9,493 nt of DNA from an uncultured Clostridia bacterium (lineage in GTDB: Bacteria > Bacillota > Clostridia > Oscillospirales > Oscillospiraceae): contig CAMEWZ010000060.1 in the NCBI GenBank assembly GCA_945946745.1, positions 1-9,493 on the forward strand. The letters run 5' to 3'. Below are positions 1 to 5,754 of this stretch, in pieces. Position 1 is the stretch's first letter. The number at the start of each line of letters is the position of its first letter. The position numbers were made by a program, and so were the translations under genes. The notes under the pieces were generated by a model. It was not told where the DNA came from. It did not search any database and saw only the letters and a list, made by a program, of their open reading frames with translations.

Positions 1-51
1 TCGACCTCCAGCGTGACAGGCTGGCGTGCTAACCGACTGCACCACCGGGCC
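1..51 (-). tRNA. tRNA-Asp (GUC anticodon), partial at window edge
   Basis: The 5' two thirds of a tRNA reads leftward and runs off the window. The acceptor 5' strand is GGCCCGG, the D-arm is GTGC/GCAC around a loop containing GGTTA, and the anticodon arm is CCAGC-CTGTCAC-GCTGG, which places GTC at positions 34-36 (aspartate). The variable loop begins and the sequence then ends, so the T-arm and 3' acceptor strand are outside the window. It begins 7 nt after the encoded CCA of tRNA-Val, so the two are almost certainly co-transcribed and separated by RNase P and 3' processing. Confidence 0.93.
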
Positions 52-58
52 AGATAAA

Positions 59-134
59 TGGTGGGAACAACAGGGCTCGAACCTGTGACCCCATGCTTGT
101 AAGGCATGTGCTCTCCCAGCTGAGCTATGCTCCC
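59..134 (-). tRNA. tRNA-Val (UAC anticodon), CCA encoded
   Basis: A complete 76-nt cloverleaf. The acceptor GGGAGCA pairs with TGTTCCC (one G-U pair). The D-arm is GCTC/GAGC, the anticodon arm is CATGC-CTTACAA-GCATG with anticodon TAC, the T-arm is ACAGG-TTCGAGC-CCTGT, the discriminator is A, and the genome encodes the CCA end. UAC reads valine codons ending in A or G, and also others when modified. It is the first gene of a tRNA operon whose promoter lies about 45 nt upstream, and it is followed by tRNA-Asp. Confidence 0.97.
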
Positions 135-142
135 GAACTCAT

Positions 143-170
143 GTCGCTTTGAGGCGCTCACCTCAACGAC
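143..170 (-). other. Hairpin in the leader of the tRNA transcript
   Basis: On the transcribed strand GTCG and TTGAGG pair with CCTCAA and CGAC, with two unpaired bases (AG) on the 3' side and a loop of about 6 nt. The predicted transcription start from the upstream promoter falls within about 1-2 nt of the first stem base, so the hairpin would form the extreme 5' end of the precursor. It has no U-tract, so it is not a terminator. A role in leader stability or processing is inference. Confidence 0.5.
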
Positions 171-177
171 GTGGTTC

Positions 178-206
178 ATTATACACAAAAGTCCCCCATT
201 TGTCAA
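178..206 (-). promoter_or_regulatory. Sigma-A-type promoter for the tRNA operon
   Basis: Reading leftward, TTGACA (201-206) and TATAAT (178-183) are separated by exactly 17 bp. Both hexamers match the housekeeping consensus perfectly. The predicted start is near 170-172, about 37 nt before tRNA-Val. The flanking sequence is AT-rich, unlike the surrounding genes, which fits a strong stable-RNA promoter. The 135-280 gap between tRNA-Val and hslO contains this promoter and the leader hairpin but no clear terminator for hslO. Confidence 0.92.
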
Positions 207-280
207 GCACTTTTTCGATTTTTTCTGTGCTAATTTTTTTGAGGAAGATTTCCGTGTTTTCCCACCATTTCTGTATCAAT

Positions 281-1159
281 TCAAATTTTTTCCAGCAAGT
301 TTCGAATATCCTCCGGCGTAAAGGTGTAGACCGTATCGCAGAACTGGCATTCCACCGGGAAGGTTTTCCCCTCCTCCAGGATCTCCGTCAATTCCTTTCT
401 GCCCAAACTAATGAGGGCCCTTTCCACCCGCTCCCGGGTGCAATAGCATTTGTAGGAAACCTCCACGGTATCCAGGAACACCACACCCAGTTCCCCGCAG
501 ACCTGGCCCATAATATCCTCCGGCGTCAAGCCAGCATCCAGCATCGGCGTAACCGCCCCCGCCTTCTGCACACCTCGCTCCAGCTTGTCGATGACTTCCT
601 CCGGTGCGCCGGGCAAAAGCTGCACCAGATAGCCTCCCGCTACCTTCACGCTCTGATCCCGATCCACCAGTACACCCAGGGCACAGGCTGTGGGGGTCTG
701 CTCACTCTGGGCAAAATACGCGGTGACATCATCCCCAATTTCCCCTGACACCAGCGCCGTGGAGCCGATATACGGCTCCTTCATCTGCATGTCCCGGATG
801 ACCGTAATGGTTCCATCCGTACCCACTGTGGCCCCCACATCCAGCTTTCCGGGGTATTTCTCCACCAGGGGCACCTTCGGCTCCGTGACACAGCCCCGGA
901 CATTTCCAGTGGCGTCCGACACCACCGTGATGGTGCCGATGGGGCCGCCGCCCCGAATTTGCAGGGTCATGGAGCCATTATCCACCTTCTGCATGTTGCC
1001 CATCATAGATGCCGCTGTCAGCGCCCGGCCAAAAGCGGCGGTGGCGTTAGGGGTTGTCCCCTGAATTTCCGCGCCCCGGCGCACCAACTCCGTAGACCGG
1101 ATGGCGACCACCTTCACAAAGCCATCCATGGTCATACCCCGTACCAAATAATCCTTCAT
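281..1159 (-). CDS. hslO: Hsp33, redox-regulated holdase chaperone
   Basis: A 292-residue protein of normal length for Hsp33, the cytoplasmic chaperone that binds zinc when reduced and is activated by oxidative unfolding. The C-terminal redox switch is intact: C238 and C240 (CYC), then C271 and C274 (CQFC), i.e. CxC-x30-CxxC. The N-terminal substrate-binding domain carries the family stretch YFAQSEQTPTA (148-158) and a glycine-rich segment around 69-75. The start ATG overlaps the TGA of the upstream methyltransferase gene (ATGA), which suggests translational coupling. An AAAGGG-like ribosome site sits 9 nt upstream of the start. It is the last protein gene of the ftsZ unit, and no U-tract hairpin follows its stop. 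All four zinc-ligand cysteines make the family assignment firm. Confidence 0.97.
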   Translation of the reverse strand: MKDYLVRGMTMDGFVKVVAIRSTELVRRGAEIQGTTPNATAAFGRALTAASMMGNMQKVDNGSMTLQIRGGGPIGTITVVSDATGNVRGCVTEPKVPLVEKYPGKLDVGATVGTDGTITVIRDMQMKEPYIGSTALVSGEIGDDVTAYFAQSEQTPTACALGVLVDRDQSVKVAGGYLVQLLPGAPEEVIDKLERGVQKAGAVTPMLDAGLTPEDIMGQVCGELGVVFLDTVEVSYKCYCTRERVERALISLGRKELTEILEEGKTFPVECQFCDTVYTFTPEDIRNLLEKI

Positions 1160-1905
1160 TTGATTCTACCCTTTCTTGCTTTCATGTAAATCCGCTGCTC
1201 TCCCGGCTGAGGCGGTTCCAGCCGCCGGTCTGCGTAAACTTCGATGTGGGTAAAGCCCGCCGCTTTTAGGTAGCCCAAAAGCTGCTCTTGGGAGTAGGCG
1301 TACTCCCGGTGCTCCTCAAAGGAACGCTCCCACATTTTTCCCCGGCGCTGGAATAGATCCATACCGTAGGAGCAGATATTGGTTTCTTCGTCAAATTCCC
1401 CCCGCCAGACGCAGTACACATCGTCATCCTCGTCCAGAAATACCTGGCCATCCATGGCCCGGAGCTTCTCCGGGGTGTTCACATCGAAAATGAAGATACC
1501 GCCGGGGTTTAAGGCCTTGTAGACCCGCTGAATCGCCCTGGCGCAATCGGCAGGATCCGTGATATAGTCCAGGCTGTCCAAGGCGCACACGGCCAGGTCT
1601 ACCCCTCTCGGAAGACACAGCTTTTCCAGGCTCTGGCAGACAAACTGAGGCGGGTTATCCAGATCCGCCGTCTTCTGCTGGGCCACGGTGAGCATCTCCT
1701 CGGACAGGTCAACGCCAATGACCCGCAGGCCTTTTCGGGCCAGAATGGCGGTGACAGAGCCAGTCCCGCAGGCCAGATCCACGGCGGTGCGGGGAGACAG
1801 GCCCTCCCGGTTTAGTATGTCCTCATAAAAGGCAACAGTGGCTTCGTAGTCCACATCATTGGTCAAACGGTCATAGCTGACTGCCAATGCGTGATAAGCG
1901 TCCAT
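1156..1905 (-). CDS. Class I SAM-dependent methyltransferase, substrate unknown
   Basis: A 249-residue soluble protein with a Rossmann-type methyltransferase core. Motif I is VDLACGTGS (42-50), followed by the acidic residue of the second strand in VIGVDLSEEML (D66) that normally contacts the SAM ribose. Motif IV is around DLAVCALDSLDYI (103-115), then a post-core LNPGGIFIFDVNT (132-144). The C-terminal half (about 155-240) forms the variable part that would recognise the acceptor and gives no clue to the substrate. The start is placed at MDAYHALAVSYD because this is the usual N-terminus of such enzymes and AAGGA lies 5 nt before it. A longer in-frame start would translate through a hairpin. 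The gene follows ftsZ by 75 nt and overlaps hslO by 4 nt. It could modify a small molecule, protein or RNA; the sequence does not decide. Confidence 0.9.
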   Translation of the reverse strand: MDAYHALAVSYDRLTNDVDYEATVAFYEDILNREGLSPRTAVDLACGTGSVTAILARKGLRVIGVDLSEEMLTVAQQKTADLDNPPQFVCQSLEKLCLPRGVDLAVCALDSLDYITDPADCARAIQRVYKALNPGGIFIFDVNTPEKLRAMDGQVFLDEDDDVYCVWRGEFDEETNICSYGMDLFQRRGKMWERSFEEHREYAYSQEQLLGYLKAAGFTHIEVYADRRLEPPQPGEQRIYMKARKGRIK

Positions 1906-1937
1906 GGGATTCCTTCTTTCTTCCGCCAGCAGCAAAG

Positions 1938-1965
1938 CATCCCGGCCCGTTTCTGGGCCGGGATG
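1938..1965 (-). other. Perfect 11-bp GC-rich hairpin between ftsZ and the methyltransferase
   Basis: CATCCCGGCCC and GGGCCGGGATG form an uninterrupted 11-bp stem around a 6-nt loop, starting 15 nt after the ftsZ stop codon. The bases after the stem on the transcribed strand (CTTTGCTGC) give only a weak U-run. It could be a partial terminator, a 3' stabilising element for ftsZ mRNA, or a processing site that sets ftsZ expression apart from the two downstream genes. The choice among these is inference. Confidence 0.75.
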
Positions 1966-1980
1966 GGGCAAGGTTATTCC

Positions 1981-3099
1981 TTAGCGCTTGAAGATGCTGA
2001 AGATCTCGTCGATGTCGCTCATGTCCGCGGGCTTGCTGGGCTGCTTGGCGGCGGCGACGGGTGTATCGATGTCCTCGGGGACAAAGCTGGGGGTGGCAGG
2101 CGCGGCGCTCTTGGAAGCGGCGGTCTTGGGCGCAAAGGTCTCGGGCTTCAGCTCAAAGCCGGTAGCAATGACCGTGACCCGCATTTCGTCCTGGAAGTTG
2201 TCCGCCACCGTAGCGCCGAAAATGATGTTGGCGTCGGGATTGGCAGCCTCCTGCACAATACCGGCGGCAGTCTCCACGTCGTCCAGGGTCATCTCGGAGG
2301 AGCCGGTGACGTTCACCAGCACGCCGGTGGCGCCGTTGATGGAGGTCTCCAGCAGGGGGCTGGAAACGGCGGCGGTGGCAGCCTGCTCGGCCTTCTCCCG
2401 GCCGGAGGCGGTGCCCACGCCCATGTGAGCCCGGCCCGCGTCCTTCATGACGGCGGAAACGTCGGCAAAGTCCAGGTTGATGATGACATTCTGGCAGAAG
2501 CCCACCAGTTCGGAGATGGAGGTCACCGCCTGCTTCAGCACGTCATCGGCGATGCCGAAGGCGTTGGCGAAGGTGATCTTCTGGTCGGTGACGTATTTCA
2601 GCCGGTCGTTGGGGATGATGATTAGGGAGTCCACCTTGCCGTTTAGGTCGGCAATGCCCTGCTCCGCCTGGCGCATCCGGTTGGCGCCCTCAAACTTGAA
2701 GGGCTTGGTGACCACGCCCACCGTGAGAATACCCGCCTCGTGGGCCAGATCCGCCACGATGGGAGCCGCGCCAGTGCCGGTGCCGCCGCCCATACCGGCG
2801 GTGATAAAGACCATGTCGGTGCCCTCCAGAGCCTTGGCAATGGCAGCCCGGGATTCCTCAGCGGACTTTCTGCCGATCTCGGGCTTGGAGCCGGCGCCCA
2901 TGCCGCCGGTGAGCTTCTCACCGATCTGGATCTTATTCTTGCAGACGGACTTATTCAAGTCCTGCTTATCGGTATTGACCACCACGAAGTCCACGCCGCT
3001 GACGCCGGCTTCGATCATGCGGTTGATAACGTTATTGCCGGCGCCGCCGACGCCGATCACTTTGATCTTCACAACGCGATCCTGTAAGGTTTCGGACAT
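1981..3099 (-). CDS. ftsZ: Cell division protein FtsZ (tubulin-like GTPase)
   Basis: A 372-residue FtsZ, the cytoplasmic GTPase that polymerises into the Z-ring and organises septal wall synthesis. The nucleotide-binding start VIGVGGAGNNVINRM spans 14-28. The tubulin signature GGGTGTG is at 104-110. The T7 synergy loop NLDFADVSAVM (208-218) carries the catalytic aspartates D210 and D213. The globular domain ends near 318, followed by an A/P/K-rich linker and a short C-terminal peptide, DIDEIFSIFKR (362-372), which differs from the common DIPxFLRR type. The start is placed at MSETLQDRV because a full AGGAGG lies 9 nt upstream (3109-3114). An in-frame ATG 23 codons earlier (3168) is possible. 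The gene has its own promoter and no ftsA precedes it. Confidence 0.98.
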   Translation of the reverse strand: MSETLQDRVVKIKVIGVGGAGNNVINRMIEAGVSGVDFVVVNTDKQDLNKSVCKNKIQIGEKLTGGMGAGSKPEIGRKSAEESRAAIAKALEGTDMVFITAGMGGGTGTGAAPIVADLAHEAGILTVGVVTKPFKFEGANRMRQAEQGIADLNGKVDSLIIIPNDRLKYVTDQKITFANAFGIADDVLKQAVTSISELVGFCQNVIINLDFADVSAVMKDAGRAHMGVGTASGREKAEQAATAAVSSPLLETSINGATGVLVNVTGSSEMTLDDVETAAGIVQEAANPDANIIFGATVADNFQDEMRVTVIATGFELKPETFAPKTAASKSAAPATPSFVPEDIDTPVAAAKQPSKPADMSDIDEIFSIFKR

Positions 3100-3108
3100 A
3101 ACACTCTT

Positions 3109-3114
3109 CCTCCT
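3109..3114 (-). promoter_or_regulatory. Ribosome binding site deciding the ftsZ start
   Basis: A full AGGAGG on the transcribed strand lies 9 nt before ATG at 3097-3099. It supports the shorter 372-residue FtsZ over the in-frame ATG at 3168, which lacks a site of this quality. Confidence 0.85.
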
Positions 3115-3177
3115 ATGTATCTGTTCACAGTTGCGGGATTTCCGCTTCCGTCTTGATTCAGTACTCATGCTCTCTCT

Positions 3178-3206
3178 ATTCTATCCTTTATTTTCAAATT
3201 GGTCAA
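3178..3206 (-). promoter_or_regulatory. Sigma-A-type promoter for ftsZ
   Basis: Reading leftward, TTGACC (3201-3206) and TAGAAT (3178-3183) are separated by exactly 17 bp. Each hexamer differs from consensus at one position. The spacer is A-rich and the region is markedly AT-richer than the genes. The predicted start near 3170-3171 gives a 5' UTR of about 70 nt to the preferred ftsZ ATG. It lies in the 153-nt ftsQ-ftsZ gap, where no U-tract terminator is seen, so ftsZ may also receive read-through from the upstream cluster. Confidence 0.85.
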
Positions 3207-3252
3207 TAGAAAATCTACGAATTCGGCAAAATATTTACAGAATTATTACATC

Positions 3253-4614
3253 TTAGGCAAAAGGCGTATAAACAACCTTATCCGGCCAGATGGTAAAGCT
3301 GATGTCCAGAATGCCCGACTGGAAATCGCTGAGCTGCAAAATACAGTCGTTCATGCAGGCGATTTTGTAATCCAGGCGGGTGGAATCTCCCAGATTGACT
3401 TGATATCGGCTGCCATACCAGAGGATGATATCCTCCGTGTGGCTGACATCCACGCTGGCCGCGTCGCCCACGATATCGTTGTTTTCCAGCGCCACCAGGA
3501 TCTGTTTTGCCGCTTCCAGGCGCTGCTGCCCGGTGACGGTCAGCGGAATCGGTTCACCGCTGGCGTCGGTCTCCGTGGGCAGGCTTTCCGTGGCAACAGC
3601 CTGGGCATTGGGGGTGGGGTTGTCCAGCGTCACGCCCAGAATTTGGGTGTAGTTGGCGGCTTTGCTGCCGTTGCTCATCTCCACCACCCGGCCCTTGGAA
3701 TTCATCAGCCACCAGGTTCCGGTGTTGTCCTTGATGGCGTAGACCACATCCTCTTCTTCGATGATAATATTGACAGTATCCGGTAATTTTATTCCAAACC
3801 GCACGGTTTTCACATAGGGAAGGTTCGCCTTAATCAAGGCGCCCGCCCGGGCGTGGCTGAAGGTGAGCAGGTTGTCCCCCTCCTCAATGCCGGAAGCCTC
3901 CCGGACAGACCAGGCACTGTACACCTTCGCGCCGGTGACGGTAATATTCTCCACTTTGAAAAAGACGGACAGGCCCATTACCAGCGCTGCCACAATGGCT
4001 GCCACGATCAGCATTTGCATCAGCAGCCGGGTACGATTAAAGGCCTTGGGCTGGGTATAAATCACCGCAGGCGCCGGCTGAACCGGTCTGGAGGTCTTTC
4101 CCTTTCCTTCCTTTCGGGCTTTGGAACGGGCCGCCGTCTTCTGGGCGGTGCTGGCGATCGTCTCCCCCATCCGGGTCAAAAGAGATTTTTTCTTGGGCTT
4201 GCTATTGCCATAGGCCCGCTTCTTGCTGGAAAGATCCGTGGGCTCCTGGCTTTTGGCCGGGCGCTTTCCGCCGGTCTGGGGACGGTTGGTTGATTTGGCC
4301 TCCGGTTTTTTCCGGGCACTGTTCTGTCGTTTTGCCGGAGCGGCGGCAGGCCGCTCTCTTTTTTCTCCGGCTTGCGGGGGACGGGCAGGGCGTTCCCCCG
4401 CCGGACGCTGCTGCTTTGGCCTTTGGGCAGTACTGGCTGCCGCTTTTTCTCCGGCCTTGGCCGGAGCCTGATTGGCAGGGCGGCGGCGTGCCGGTTCACC
4501 AGCTGCTGCGGGACGGGGCTTTTTCGCCTCTTGAGTCCGCTTCTGCGCACTCTGAGGCGTTTCCTGCCGCGGGCGGCGGGAAACGTCCTCCCGATTCTTT
4601 TGTGTTGTATCCAT
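3253..4614 (-). CDS. ftsQ: Cell division protein FtsQ/DivIB with a long basic cytoplasmic tail
   Basis: A 453-residue bitopic membrane protein of the divisome; in Bacillus this protein is DivIB and works with DivIC and FtsL to control septal synthesis. Residues 1-190 are low-complexity, rich in K, R, P, A and Q and presumably disordered in the cytoplasm. One transmembrane segment spans about 197-218 (LLMQMLIVAAIVAALVMGL). A POTRA-type domain follows immediately (about 219-289, from VENITVTGAKVYSAWSV through LPDTVNIIIEEEDVVYAI), then a beta-rich extracytoplasmic domain to the C-terminus. Bacillus DivIB is roughly 260 residues, so the extra length here is mostly the N-terminal tail. GGAGG lies 6 nt before the start, just after the murG stop. 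The membrane and POTRA order makes the family call firm, although FtsQ-family sequence conservation is always weak. Confidence 0.92.
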   Translation of the reverse strand: MDTTQKNREDVSRRPRQETPQSAQKRTQEAKKPRPAAAGEPARRRPANQAPAKAGEKAAASTAQRPKQQRPAGERPARPPQAGEKRERPAAAPAKRQNSARKKPEAKSTNRPQTGGKRPAKSQEPTDLSSKKRAYGNSKPKKKSLLTRMGETIASTAQKTAARSKARKEGKGKTSRPVQPAPAVIYTQPKAFNRTRLLMQMLIVAAIVAALVMGLSVFFKVENITVTGAKVYSAWSVREASGIEEGDNLLTFSHARAGALIKANLPYVKTVRFGIKLPDTVNIIIEEEDVVYAIKDNTGTWWLMNSKGRVVEMSNGSKAANYTQILGVTLDNPTPNAQAVATESLPTETDASGEPIPLTVTGQQRLEAAKQILVALENNDIVGDAASVDVSHTEDIILWYGSRYQVNLGDSTRLDYKIACMNDCILQLSDFQSGILDISFTIWPDKVVYTPFA

Positions 4615-4632
4615 ATGGTTCCTCCGGGGGCA

Positions 4633-5754
4633 TTACCGTTTGCTTACTTTCTCCACAATGTCACAGATCCGCTCCGTGGCGTCCAGCCGCATCATGCCAT
4701 GCAGCTTTTTTGACATCTCCTCCCGGCGGCTTTCATCCGCCAGCAGCTCCCGAATCTGGGCATAGAGCACCTGGGGGGTGCAGTCCTTCTCCAGCAGCAC
4801 CACCGCGCCGCCGCCGCTTTCCAGCAGCCGGGCATTTTTCTCCTGGTGGTTATTGGTCACATTGGGCGACGGAATCAAAATGCAGGGGGTGCCGGAGGCC
4901 GCAATTTCGTTGCAGGTGGCGCTGCCCGCCCGGCCAATCACCAAATCCGCCGCCGCCATCACAGCAGGCATATCGTAGATGTACTCCCGCAGATCCAGGG
5001 AAGGACAGTTTTCATAATCCACGCCGTTGTCCTTCACCCTCTGGGGCATCCATTCCTTTCCAAAGCTGCCTGTGGCATGGATATGATGGAAGGGGAAACC
5101 GTCCTTCTGCTCCAGGGGGAGCATATCCGCGATCACCTCATTCATCACCTTGGCGCCCTGGCTGCCAAAGGCGGAAACCACCACATAGCCGCTGAGATTC
5201 AGCGCTTTCCGGGCGTCGGCCTTGGTGTCATACAGGAATTCCCGGCGCACGGGCATTCCCACAACCTCCACCCGCTCCGGATGCTTGTAGTGCTTGGCGC
5301 TCTCCTCAAAGGCAACCAGCACCCGGCTGGCCTTGGTCGCCGCCAGGCGGGTTGTCACCCCGGGAACCGCATTGCTTTCATGCACACAGGTGGGAATTCC
5401 CATGGACTGCGCCGCGTACAGCGCCGGGAAGCTGGCATAGCCTCCGGTACCGATGACCACATCCGGCTGAAAGTCCCGAAAAATGGCCTTGCAGGCCTTC
5501 ACTGCGTCCAGCACACACTTGACTGCCCGGATGTTCTGCCGGATCCCGGCGCCGTTCAGCTTTCGGCTCAGGCCGGAGCCGGGCAGGCACTTGACCTGGT
5601 AACCCGCCTGGGGCACCAGCTTCTCCTCCATATGGCCCTGCGCGCCAATGAACAGAATATTGCTCTCCGGGTGGCGTTCCTTCATCATATTGGCTACCGC
5701 AATGGCGGGGTTGATATGGCCCGCAGTGCCGCCGCAGGTGAAGATCAGATTCAT
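4633..5754 (-). CDS. murG: MurG, lipid II synthase (UDP-GlcNAc transferase)
   Basis: A 373-residue GT-B glycosyltransferase acting at the inner face of the membrane. It transfers GlcNAc from UDP-GlcNAc to lipid I to make lipid II. The N-terminal glycine loop is GGTAGHINP (8-16), the second is GTGGYASFP (102-110), HESNAVPG is at 125-132, and a third loop, FGSQGA (196-201), is present. The donor-site signature GRAGSATCNEIAASGTP (274-290) is followed by ILIPSPNVTNNHQEKNA, typical of MurG. The start is set at MNLIFTCGGTAGH because the family begins there and AGGAGG lies 7 nt upstream. The ATG overlaps the ftsW stop as ATGA, implying translational coupling. A longer in-frame ORF to 5907 merely overlaps ftsW. 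The substrate it uses is made by MraY, encoded two genes upstream. Confidence 0.98.
   Translation of the reverse strand: MNLIFTCGGTAGHINPAIAVANMMKERHPESNILFIGAQGHMEEKLVPQAGYQVKCLPGSGLSRKLNGAGIRQNIRAVKCVLDAVKACKAIFRDFQPDVVIGTGGYASFPALYAAQSMGIPTCVHESNAVPGVTTRLAATKASRVLVAFEESAKHYKHPERVEVVGMPVRREFLYDTKADARKALNLSGYVVVSAFGSQGAKVMNEVIADMLPLEQKDGFPFHHIHATGSFGKEWMPQRVKDNGVDYENCPSLDLREYIYDMPAVMAAADLVIGRAGSATCNEIAASGTPCILIPSPNVTNNHQEKNARLLESGGGAVVLLEKDCTPQVLYAQIRELLADESRREEMSKKLHGMMRLDATERICDIVEKVSKR

Noticed and set aside
1938..1965. Intrinsic terminator call for the hairpin after ftsZ
   Set aside because: The stem is excellent, but the following bases CTTTGCTGC do not form a proper U-tract, so it is listed as a hairpin only.
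1906..1971. Upstream in-frame extension of the methyltransferase (22 residues)
   Set aside because: It would translate through the 11-bp hairpin and is not homologous-looking. AAGGA precedes the chosen ATG.
1891..2625. Plus-strand open frame opposite ftsZ, rich in G, H and V
   Set aside because: It is a mirror of FtsZ coding with biased composition and no recognisable domain or ribosome site.
4290..5195. Long plus-strand open frame (301 codons) opposite ftsQ and murG
   Set aside because: It is rich in P, S, G, R and C as expected for the antisense of GC-rich genes, and it lies over two genes with clear family motifs.
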